64,000 nt of DNA, from positions 62,001 through 126,000 of the forward strand of contig NZ_WOTB01000012.1 in the NCBI RefSeq assembly GCF_011516835.1, given 5' to 3'. Source of the stretch: Acetobacter musti (GTDB lineage Bacteria; Pseudomonadota; Alphaproteobacteria; Acetobacterales; Acetobacteraceae). A model generated the notes under the pieces. That model saw nothing but the letters and a program-made list of their open reading frames with translations, was not told where the DNA came from and did not search any database. A program made the translations under genes and the position numbers. Of the stretch, positions 8,207 through 15,830 are shown in pieces (the stretch's first letter is position 1; each line of letters begins with the position of its first letter).

Positions 8207-9043
8207 ATGTCCATTCTTCCAGAGAGCTGGAAACTCCCATCAGAACTTGATCAGCCCATACCTCGGCAGGTTACCCGGCTTTCAGTGTTCGGTTTTAATT
8301 TCCGGGTGACGCTGGGGGTATTTGTCGGGATCTGGGCTTTTCTTGTTGTTATTATATATTTTGTTTCATTCGTTCATTTTCGTAAAATTGAAGAACATGG
8401 CATAATTACTTCTGCGACAATTAGCAGCGTTTACATAATAAAGAAACGCCGTGGGGTTGTTTGCGGCATCGACTACTCTTTTCAGTCAGATACAGGCCGT
8501 CTCATCTATAAAAACGGTTCAGGAGACCGCATGCCGCCCTGTAATCACAGGGTCGGAGATTCAATCCCGATCATTTATCTTCCCAGGGAGCCGGCTGGAA
8601 ACCGTCCTCTTGCCAGCCTGGAAGACTCAAAGCATTCCCTGTTCGCACTATACATGGGACTGGCTGCTTTCTTTCCTGCCATTACCGGTCTGGCGATTAC
8701 ACTCACAGTTATACGGCAGCGCAGGGAGGTCGATTTACTCCGATACGGACATGCCACACAGGGCCGGATCAGAAACACAGAAATCCGACGTAAGCGTTAT
8801 CGTCGGATCCTTCGTGTATTTTACGTTTATCGCGATGCCGATGGAAAAACACATGAGCATCATCGTGATTTCGAACTCGCTTCGGGGGACAACGGCGCCT
8901 CCATTCTCGAAAGAGTTTATAACAACACAACCGTGCTTTATTACCCGGATAATCCCTCCTCAGCTTTTCTCTATCCAGCTGATTTAGTGATATGCAGCAA
9001 AAACGATAAACCGAGGAACGGAGTGTCCGGGGCTGAGGGATGA
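8207..9043 (+). CDS. DUF3592 membrane protein
   Basis: 278 residues with two strong membrane segments, about residues 35-60 (VTLGVFVGIWAFLVVIIYFVSF) and 140-165 (LFALYMGLAAFFPAITGLAI). Each is followed by a soluble beta-rich domain. The first domain (GIITSATISSVYI...YLPREPAGNRPL) and the second (GHATQGRIRNTEI...VLYYPDNPSSAFLYPADL) resemble each other, and the phrases I/VxYxPxxP and A.G.I....I are typical of DUF3592. A duplicated architecture is likely. Function unknown; no enzyme motifs are seen. Base composition is clearly lower in GC than the neighbours, suggesting an acquired gene. No partner gene is evident. Confidence 0.75.
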   Translation: MSILPESWKLPSELDQPIPRQVTRLSVFGFNFRVTLGVFVGIWAFLVVIIYFVSFVHFRKIEEHGIITSATISSVYIIKKRRGVVCGIDYSFQSDTGRLIYKNGSGDRMPPCNHRVGDSIPIIYLPREPAGNRPLASLEDSKHSLFALYMGLAAFFPAITGLAITLTVIRQRREVDLLRYGHATQGRIRNTEIRRKRYRRILRVFYVYRDADGKTHEHHRDFELASGDNGASILERVYNNTTVLYYPDNPSSAFLYPADLVICSKNDKPRNGVSGAEG

Positions 9044-9225
9044 GACTGACCTTCCTGAATAGTCTGTCAGCTATATGCGCGGACGGCAGACCGAATACGC
9101 TCTGATGTGAGACACTGATGGGGGTTTCCGTCTGCCCCATGGCGGACAAATCGATTCTTCATAAACAGGGTAACAACCGCTCTCACACCTTTTGTTTTTG
9201 GCAGTAAGCGGACGCAGGACCGGGT

Positions 9226-9732
9226 ATGAGAAAAATATCGCTTAGGAAAGTCTGTCGGCAGGATGCAGAAGAGCTTATTAAAGCCAATACTGAGAACCGT
9301 CTTTATCACGCTCCCTGGGTTCAGCCTTTTATAACTCAGGAAGGCTTTGATACCTGGTTCGATGAGCAGATGTCTGGCGCCAATATAGGGTTTATAGCCC
9401 GAGACCCGGATACCGGAAGTATTACAGGCGTTACGCATCTCAGTCAGATTTTTATGAGGGGCTTTCAAAATGCTTATCTGAGCTATTATGGAATGATCAG
9501 GTTCGCCGGACACGGGTTGATGACGAAAGCCGTGCGCCTGACAGTGCAGGCTGCTTTCAATGACGTGGGATTGCATCGCCTGGAAGCAAATATCCAGCCC
9601 GAAAATATGAAATCCATAGCGCTCGTCCGAAGACTCGGATTCCGTAATGAAGGATTTTCCCCGCGTTATCTTCGCATAAACGGAGAATGGCGCGATCATG
9701 AGCGTTGGGCATTGCTACGGGACGAACGTTAA
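9226..9732 (+). CDS. GNAT acetyltransferase, RimJ/RimL type
   Basis: 168 residues. Predicted to transfer acetyl from acetyl-CoA to an N-terminal or small-molecule amine. It starts ISLRKVCRQDAEELIKANTENRLYHAPWVQP, as in the RimJ/RimL group. The CoA-binding loop region is IRFAGHGLMTKAVRLTVQAAF (degenerate G.G.mt.A) and the last conserved block is HRLEANIQPENMKSIALVRRLGFRNEG. Residues typical of cytoplasmic enzymes, no signal peptide. Substrate not predictable. Lower GC than the core genome, like the DUF3592 gene upstream, so both may belong to one acquired segment. Confidence 0.85.
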   Translation: MRKISLRKVCRQDAEELIKANTENRLYHAPWVQPFITQEGFDTWFDEQMSGANIGFIARDPDTGSITGVTHLSQIFMRGFQNAYLSYYGMIRFAGHGLMTKAVRLTVQAAFNDVGLHRLEANIQPENMKSIALVRRLGFRNEGFSPRYLRINGEWRDHERWALLRDER

Positions 9733-9909
9733 TTTTCGAGCGTTTGCCAGTCCCCATTTCCTGTGCTCAGGCCTCATTCTTTGAGATAGAAGATGAAGCT
9801 TGCTGTGAAGTGGATTGCTGACATGAATGTATGAGCACACTCCTCCACGAGTGCCTGCAAATCGCAAAGCGCTGCTCAGCTCAATGAATTAACAGGTCCT
9901 GAGTCTGGT

Positions 9910-10140
9910 TTACTTTCGCCCTGTTCTGTTGACTCTGCATATCATAATTCGCGAGTAACACCCGGCACAAATAACCGCCAGCCAGAACCATCCAATGAGC
10001 AATAGTGGAACCCATACAAACAAAAAACCAAATACAAATTTTATATTATCCGCATGAGAATGCGTATTATAAAAATATTTAAAATGCGTTGCATGCACAT
10101 ATAAGAGAAATAAAATACTCAATGTCGATAATATCGACAC
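9910..10140 (-). CDS. Possible small two-helix membrane protein
   Basis: A 76-residue frame starting at GTG with two hydrophobic stretches (ILSTLSILFLLYV and VFGFLFVWVPLLLIGWFWLAVIC) and a short basic tail. No ribosome site is visible upstream and the region is very AT-rich, where hydrophobic frames arise by chance. Listed because the two-helix pattern with basic C-terminus is plausible; no family is recognised. Confidence 0.3.
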   Translation of the reverse strand: MSILSTLSILFLLYVHATHFKYFYNTHSHADNIKFVFGFLFVWVPLLLIGWFWLAVICAGCYSRIMICRVNRTGRK

Positions 10141-10500
10141 GACTTAAATAATATATATGTCAACCCACCCAGGTTATCGGCAACGTATACTTTCGGAAAT
10201 AAAGTTCTTATGCCTCATGATAATCCAGAGAATAATTTTTTGAAAACTTTCTCATGATGAAAATACAAATTGACACGGCAACATTTAAAAATACTATTTT
10301 CTATAAAATTTCATCAATAGTAAAATCTGCGGTACACAGAAAATAAGCCATAAAATTTCCAAAATATTATCGTATGTAATTCGTTAAATCCTGAATTTTT
10401 AAAGAACATCTCCCGTAAATAAGGAATTTATGTATTTTGCAAGTAAAATTCTGCTTTGTTTCGGCAGGGCGCCCAGCACCTTCACCGCATGATAATTTAA
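10141..10500. other. AT-rich intergenic stretch
   Basis: About 360 bases of much lower GC than the window, ending at a twin-hairpin repeat. No open frame, tRNA or clear operator is seen. It marks the right edge of the lower-GC island that begins near 8.2 kb. Confidence 0.5.
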
Positions 10501-10552
10501 CAAACCGGTTTGCAAAGGTCCGCGACCTTTACCGGGTCCGGACAGCGCCCGG
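10501..10552. repeat. Twin-hairpin repeat, single unit (C, reversed)
   Basis: CAAACC, GCAAAGGTCCGCGACCTTT, then CGGGTCCGGACAGCGCCCGG. It lies downstream of the lacI-type gene on its 3' side, a position suited to ending that transcript. Confidence 0.85.
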
Positions 10553-10625
10553 CTCTTCCCGTCAGAACACTCCCCACAACACCGATTTCCATGCAACCGA
10601 TTGCCACTAACAGACCGGTCACCCC

Positions 10626-11639
10626 TCAGGCCGACTCCCGCACAGCCAGACGCGGCGCAAGCGAGACAAGACGCGGAGCGGTGATCCGCCCCTTGAGGAA
10701 ATCGTCGAGCATCCTCACCCCCGCGCGACCGATTTCCGCCGATGGCTGCACGGCGGTCGTGAGCGCCGGGGTGATGAAGGCGGTGTAGTCAAGCCCGTCA
10801 TAGCCGGCGACGGCGACATCGTCCGGCACACTCAGCCCGGCCTGGCGAACGCCCTGCATGAAGCCGATGGCAAGGGCGTCACAGCAGCAGATGGCGGCGG
10901 TAGGCCGCTGATCCAGGGCCAGAAAACGCCCCGCCGCCGCAAATCCGGACGCCAGATCGAAAGGCCCTCCCTCGATCGGAACCAGCCCATCCTGCAGGCC
11001 GAGCGCCGTCAGACGGTCGCGGACAGCCGCGTAACGGCGCACTTCATGATAAACGCCGGGCAGCCCCGCGATATAGGCGAAAGACCGGTGGCCAAGTCCG
11101 GCGAGATGATCGACGACCGCCACAAACCCCTCTTCCTCCTGGGCGACGACGCTGCTCAGCCCCTCGGAAGTGAGATCGTGCATAACGCTGATCACGGGCG
11201 GCGCCGGACCGTCCTTATGCCCCGCCACGGCCCGGTCCCATTTCTCAGTGGCGATCAGAAGAATGCCATCCACCGTATGATTGTGCAGAAAACGCATGAC
11301 GTCGGCCGTAGGGATCGGCTGCCCGGTATGTGAGTGAATCATTACGCTCAGACCGAGAGACTCCGCCTCATCGCAAACACCGAGAAGGACTTCGGTAAAG
11401 ACAGGCGAAATAGCCTGCCCGGTGAAATTCGGGGCCAGCACCATGATGGTTTCCGTGGTGCCGCGGCTCAGATTGCGGGCGGCGATATTGCCCATATACC
11501 CCAGATCGGCGGCGACTTTCTCCACCAGACGGCGGGTTTCGGCGCTGACACGGCCCGGTCGCGTCAGCGCCCGGCTGACGGTCGAGATGTTGAGACCGGT
11601 TTTTTCCGCCAGATCCGCCAGAGTTATTCGCTGCGCCAC
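10626..11639 (-). CDS. LacI-family transcriptional regulator
   Basis: 337 residues, full length for the family. Residues 1-55 are the helix-turn-helix and hinge: ITLADLAEKTGLNISTVSRALTRPGRVSAETRRLVEKVAADLGY. The rest is a periplasmic-binding-protein-like sensor domain, with VDGILLIATE, CCDALAIGFMQG and VAVAGYDGLDYTAFITPALTTAVQP. The start is GTG with GGGAGGG six bases upstream. It is divergent from a TonB-dependent receptor gene, and a LacI-type palindrome lies between them at 11851-11878. The likely job is repression of that receptor, relieved by a sugar or sugar-like ligand. The ligand cannot be read from the sequence. Confidence 0.93.
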   Translation of the reverse strand: MAQRITLADLAEKTGLNISTVSRALTRPGRVSAETRRLVEKVAADLGYMGNIAARNLSRGTTETIMVLAPNFTGQAISPVFTEVLLGVCDEAESLGLSVMIHSHTGQPIPTADVMRFLHNHTVDGILLIATEKWDRAVAGHKDGPAPPVISVMHDLTSEGLSSVVAQEEEGFVAVVDHLAGLGHRSFAYIAGLPGVYHEVRRYAAVRDRLTALGLQDGLVPIEGGPFDLASGFAAAGRFLALDQRPTAAICCCDALAIGFMQGVRQAGLSVPDDVAVAGYDGLDYTAFITPALTTAVQPSAEIGRAGVRMLDDFLKGRITAPRLVSLAPRLAVRESA

Positions 11640-11850
11640 GCTGCCCTCCCGTTGCGATGCTGTTCTCTGCCATCGTCAGCCATTTCTATCCAGCGCCGTC
11701 TGCTTTCTGCGCCGATCTCCATCCCTGCCGAGCACAACAGAAATCCGCCCGGATCAGATCAGGCCGGAGAATCGACGCTGCAGTTCCATCCTCAGATCAT
11801 TACGAAGAAGAAAACTTTTTCTTTCCTTCCGGAACCGAATCGGTATATGC

Positions 11851-11878
11851 AGGTTATGGCAATCGCTTGCCATAACCT
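11851..11878. promoter_or_regulatory. LacI-family operator
   Basis: Inverted repeat of 12 bases, AGGTTATGGCAA and TTGCCATAACCT, around TCGC. The axis falls on the central CG, the usual LacI-family form (GGCAA-NCGN-TTGCC). It is 57 bases upstream of the chosen receptor start and 212 bases from the regulator start, in the divergent spacer. A site for the adjacent LacI regulator is the simple reading. Confidence 0.85.
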
Positions 11879-11934
11879 TCTCCGATGCCTTTGCCGTCAT
11901 TCAGACGGCAGGCCCGATCGCAGGACACTCAGTG

Positions 11935-14331
11935 ATGATGCTTTGCCGGCCCGACGCGCCCTCTCCGGATCATCGGATTTTGTCGTACAGGGCGTCGCGC
12001 CTGCCACTTCTCCGCCTGTTCCGCGTAACTCTTACGGCGTCCACCGCGCTCGCGCTGTATACCGGCGCCGCCTTCGCAGCCGCGCCGGAGGCTGCCGGAT
12101 CATCAGCTCCAAAAGCGACGCCCTCATCCGCCGCATCAGGAAAGATGCCAAAGGCGCAAGCTAAGCTCTCTCATCAGCCTCGTCCGGCAGCGAAAACCGC
12201 ACCGGCATCCGGCAAGGCCGCCGGACAGCGCTATGCCGCCACGGGTATCGAAGAGGTGACGGTCACTTCCCAGAAACGCGCGGCCTCGGCTCAGAAAACG
12301 CCGATTTCCATGAGCGTGTGGAAGGGGAAAGATCTGCAGACGCTGGGCATCAGCAATCTGGAGGCGCTCAGCACCGTGGCGCCGGATATAAATTTCCTCC
12401 AGACGGAAGGGCAGGCGGTGATTACGATCCGTGGCATCTCCAGCCACGACACCAGCGAGATCGGCGATCCCGCCGTGGCGATCGCGACGGACGGTGTTTA
12501 CACAAACCGTGGCTATTCCTTCAACAACAGCTTCTATGACCTTGACCGGATCGAGATCGAGCGCGGCCCGCAGGGCACTCTGAGCGGCAGAAACGCGGTC
12601 GGCGGCGCCATCAATCTGATCACCGCGAAGCCGACAAAGAAGCAGGAAGCAAACGCGAAGGTCGAGTTCGGCAATTACGGCGCCATCAATTCCTGGGCGA
12701 TGGTCAATCAGCCGATCTCCGACAAGGTGCAGATCCGGGCGGCGTTCAACTCAACCCATCACGAAGGCTACCGCGATCTGGGGAAATCAGGATACGGTGA
12801 CGGCGCGAACGATGTCTCCGGCCGCCTGACCCTCGCCTTCCAGCCTTTCAAAGGATTTTCCGGCAATATTTCCTATCAGGGAACCCATATCGGCGGCGCC
12901 GGCCAGGCAGTCTATAACGTGTCGTACCGCTTCGGCGCGGATGGGAACCTGCTGACATCGCAGCCTGACCTGCCCTCCGGCAATCCGCGCCATCTCCCGA
13001 TCCCGACAACGCCGCAGGTTTCCACCCTGGACAATGCCCTGCGCTGGAACTTCGATTATAAACTGCCTTACGTAACGCTGAGCTATCTCGGCGGTTATGA
13101 CGCGACGAATTATAAAGAGGTCAACGATTCCAGTTCGAATGTGTCCTATTCCCGTCAGATCGAAACGTGGAACGCGAACGAGCACCCGAAGACGCAGAAT
13201 CAGGAATTCAGAATTTCGTCCGATGAAAATTACAAATTCTTCTGGACGACCGGGATCTATTATTTCAAGGAAAATAACAGCCTGACCAGTTTCGACGCCA
13301 TCCCGGTGGATGACGCCTGGGGGCGTTCGCTGATCTTCAATTACAATACGCTGGCGCGGTCGCTGGCGTGGTACGCGCATGGCACCTGGAAAATCCTGCC
13401 GACCCTGCGTCTCACCGGCGGCGTCCGGTATAACTGGGATTCAAAAACCCGTTCAGGAAACATCATGTTTCCGACGGACTCATCCAGCCTTCCGTATAAC
13501 TACATCACCTCGCCCAATTACGGGCATGCGTCCTGGACCAAGGCCACATGGCATGCCGGCATCGAGTATGACATTACGCCGCGCAATATGGCGTATTTCA
13601 AGGTCGATACCGGCTACAAACCGGGCGGCTTTACCGATCTGAACGCCTATAATCCGGAAAATGTGCGTTCCTACGAACTCGGTTTCAAAAATCGCTTCTG
13701 GCATAACCGGCTTCAGTTCAATATCTCAGGTTTCTGGGAAGACTATACCGGCCAGCAGGTAAGCCAGATCATCAACAATCTCGGTGGTGGCGGCGAGATT
13801 ATCGACAATGCGGGCTCCAGCCGGATTTATGGCGTTGACCCGAACCTTGTGCTCCAGATCCCGCATGTCGGCCAGTTCGATTTCGATTTCCAGTGGCTGC
13901 ATGCACGGTTCAGAGATTTCTCTGTCGCCGTACAGAAGCCGATGGCTGACGGAACATCCGCGATCATAATGCAGCAGTTTTCCGGCAATCAGCTGCCTCA
14001 GGCGCCGAATTTCTCCGTCGGCGCCGGCTTTACCCGTTATTGGACCGTGCCATCCGGCCGGGTCATGACCCAGATCCGGACCCGGTTCCAGTCCTCAAAC
14101 TATTTCTACTTCACAAACACGGGCGATACGAAGCAGCATGCCTACACCAACACCACGGCGCTGGCGGAATATTTCCCTGATATGGGACACTGGCACGCCC
14201 AGGTCTTCATAAGAAATCTTGAGAATAGCAGAATTTTCACTTACGCGGCGGAAAACGGCTACGCGAACGCGTATACCTATTCCTTTGCCGCCCCGCGCAC
14301 TTTCGGAGGCTCGATCTCGGTCGATTACTGA
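11935..14331 (+). CDS. TonB-dependent outer-membrane receptor (LacI-linked)
   Basis: Imports a substrate across the outer membrane using TonB energy. ATG 11935 (MMLCRPDAP) is chosen because AGGAC lies 8 bases upstream and a signal peptide follows (LPLLRLFRVTLTASTALALYTGAAFA). An Ala/Pro/Lys-rich linker leads to a TonB-box-like IEEVTVTSQKRAAS, the plug domain (LSTVAPDINFLQ, ITIRGISSHD, YDLDRIEIERGPQGTLSGRNAVGGAINLIT) and a 22-strand barrel; 798 residues. The upstream frame back to 11422 runs through the operator and is not coding. Ligand unknown; LacI control suggests a carbohydrate, not a siderophore. The stop overlaps the first bases of an E repeat. Confidence 0.9.
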   Translation: MMLCRPDAPSPDHRILSYRASRLPLLRLFRVTLTASTALALYTGAAFAAAPEAAGSSAPKATPSSAASGKMPKAQAKLSHQPRPAAKTAPASGKAAGQRYAATGIEEVTVTSQKRAASAQKTPISMSVWKGKDLQTLGISNLEALSTVAPDINFLQTEGQAVITIRGISSHDTSEIGDPAVAIATDGVYTNRGYSFNNSFYDLDRIEIERGPQGTLSGRNAVGGAINLITAKPTKKQEANAKVEFGNYGAINSWAMVNQPISDKVQIRAAFNSTHHEGYRDLGKSGYGDGANDVSGRLTLAFQPFKGFSGNISYQGTHIGGAGQAVYNVSYRFGADGNLLTSQPDLPSGNPRHLPIPTTPQVSTLDNALRWNFDYKLPYVTLSYLGGYDATNYKEVNDSSSNVSYSRQIETWNANEHPKTQNQEFRISSDENYKFFWTTGIYYFKENNSLTSFDAIPVDDAWGRSLIFNYNTLARSLAWYAHGTWKILPTLRLTGGVRYNWDSKTRSGNIMFPTDSSSLPYNYITSPNYGHASWTKATWHAGIEYDITPRNMAYFKVDTGYKPGGFTDLNAYNPENVRSYELGFKNRFWHNRLQFNISGFWEDYTGQQVSQIINNLGGGGEIIDNAGSSRIYGVDPNLVLQIPHVGQFDFDFQWLHARFRDFSVAVQKPMADGTSAIIMQQFSGNQLPQAPNFSVGAGFTRYWTVPSGRVMTQIRTRFQSSNYFYFTNTGDTKQHAYTNTTALAEYFPDMGHWHAQVFIRNLENSRIFTYAAENGYANAYTYSFAAPRTFGGSISVDY

Positions 14332-14478
14332 GAGACTGTTTCAGAAGCCTGACCCTGAAACCTCGGGTTAATTACAAAGAAATTTTTGGTGAAGCTTTTT
14401 GAAAAAAGCTTCAGAAGACGCCGCCTTTTTGAAAAAAGGCGGCACCCAAAAACTTTTATTATTTTACAAAAGGCTTTA
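14331..14478 (-). repeat. E repeat (missing its outer left arm)
   Basis: Begins at the stop codon of the receptor gene with AGAGACTGTTTCAGAAGCC (right end, reversed), then the core from TTTTTGGTGAAGC to CGGCACCCAAAAAC. The far arm is lost. Read left arm to right arm, the core is in the common orientation. Confidence 0.85.
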
Positions 14479-14504
14479 AACGGAGCAACCCGCTCCGCTC
14501 CCTG

Positions 14505-14556
14505 ACCGGGATCAAAGGGACCGCGTCCCTTTGTGGGGTTCGGGGCAAAGCCCCGT
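14505..14556. repeat. Twin-hairpin repeat, single unit (B, reversed)
   Basis: CGGGATC, stem CAAAGGGACCGCGTCCCTTTG, then GGGGTTCGGGGCAAAGCCCCG. It lies 3' of the NTF2-like gene. Confidence 0.85.
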
Positions 14557-14602
14557 AACCCACCATGTATCCGGCTCACTCTGCCGGAGCCAGACCCGTC
14601 AT

Positions 14603-15247
14603 TCAGTGAGCGATCGGACAGCCGCCCGAAAGACTGTCAATCATTCCGCCGGCATCGAAATAATGCTCAAGCCGGGTGATCTTCAGTTCATCATTGAGCG
14701 TCGCCAGTGTCGCCCCATGAATATCAAGCAGAGTTCCGTCGCCCTTGTGACCGTTGAACTCCCCGTTCTGAAGACCCCAGTGCCGCCATGTCAGTGTCGC
14801 CGTCGGCAGATGGGCCTTGAGTGTAAGCAGCTCCCAGAGAAAACCGGTGCGAAACGCGTTGTGAAACGCAGCTTCCGATTTTTCATAGTTACTTTCGGAA
14901 GCGTTGTAGTTCGCCCTGTCTCCGATAAAAAGATTGTAGCCACCCTTCGCCACAAGATCCTGAACCGTATATTCGCGGCTGCCATTAACCGTCATCCGGA
15001 AGACTTTCGGATCGATCGAAATCCAGTCTTCAGGATTCGCTTTGTTGGTCGCTTCCATCTCGAAGACACGGACCAGATTGGTGATCGTCTCCTCCAGACT
15101 GCCCGGTTCGAAATGCATCTGACGTTCGTCAGCAAGACGCTTATTCGTAAACGCATAGCTCGGCGCGCCGTAGCGCCAGACATTTTCAGGTGTCGCCTCA
15201 ATAACGGCCTCGCGATCCTGTAGCCACAAAGGGGCGCTCTCACTCAT
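14603..15247 (-). CDS. NTF2/SnoaL-like protein, pathogen-related-protein type
   Basis: 214 residues, cytoplasmic, no signal peptide. The sequence (MHFEPGSLEETITNLVRVFEMEATNKANPEDW, YEKSEAAFHNAFRTGFLWEL, WRHWGLQNGEFNGHKGDG, LEHYFDAGGMIDSLSG) resembles the cone-fold NTF2-like group that includes SnoaL-like cyclases and the plant pathogen-related protein. The final Y-F/Y-D pattern is common in these folds. No catalytic assignment is possible. The gene is monocistronic, flanked by repeats on both sides. The upstream region (15248-15420) is AT-rich and probably holds its promoter. Confidence 0.7.
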   Translation of the reverse strand: MSESAPLWLQDREAVIEATPENVWRYGAPSYAFTNKRLADERQMHFEPGSLEETITNLVRVFEMEATNKANPEDWISIDPKVFRMTVNGSREYTVQDLVAKGGYNLFIGDRANYNASESNYEKSEAAFHNAFRTGFLWELLTLKAHLPTATLTWRHWGLQNGEFNGHKGDGTLLDIHGATLATLNDELKITRLEHYFDAGGMIDSLSGGCPIAH

Positions 15248-15499
15248 CCGGAAGTCCTTCCTGTTGTGACCAGCAGCCGATCACACGGTAATGTTCGTAA
15301 TCCAGAATGATTACATCTTCAGGAAGATCAGATTTTCTTAACTTACTGACAATGATTTTTTGTGAATATGTTCATTTCCTGAACCGGTTCATTGTCTATA
15401 TTTATATCCTTATCGTAAAATTAAAGAAAATATCTGACGGCTGAAGCCTGATGCATCAGTGAGGTAGACAGGATAAGGTTCTGATACTGAGGAACCCCG
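15248..15499. other. Intergenic region upstream of the NTF2-like gene
   Basis: About 250 bases, AT-rich between 15290 and 15425. It probably contains the promoter of the leftward NTF2-like gene, but no box stands out. No coding frame seen. Confidence 0.4.
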
Positions 15500-15669
15500 C
15501 CAGCCGCAAAACGCACCCCGCGACAAACCTTTGATAAAACCAGAAGTTTTTGGGTGCCGCCTTTTTTCAAAAAGGCGGCGTCTTCTGAAGCTTTCTGAAA
15601 AAAGCTTCACCAAAAACTTCTTTATAATTAACCAGAGATTTCAGGACCATGCTTTGAAACAGTCTCTGA
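15500..15669 (+). repeat. E repeat, partial left arm
   Basis: Left arm from CAGCCGCAAAACGCACCCC through TTGATAAAACC, then the core AAGTTTTTGGGTGCCGCC ... TTCACCAAAAACTT in common orientation, then right arm ending GCTTTGAAACAGTCTCTG. It sits 3' of the M1 peptidase gene. Confidence 0.88.
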
Positions 15670-15830
15670 CGCACGCAGGACTGAACTGTATCAGGACAGT
15701 GGAAACACTTCCTCAGCCCCGCCATTTCCCGATCAGATATGAATACTCGCCGAAACCCGGTTTGCGCCGCTTTCTGTTCCACACAGCCCGCCAATCAGGC
15801 TTTCAGAAATGATCCGACGGCCCGCCCGCC

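Noticed and set aside
11422-11934. Upstream extension of the TonB receptor frame
   Set aside because: It runs antisense through the LacI gene and across the operator; a signal peptide and ribosome site support the start at 11935.
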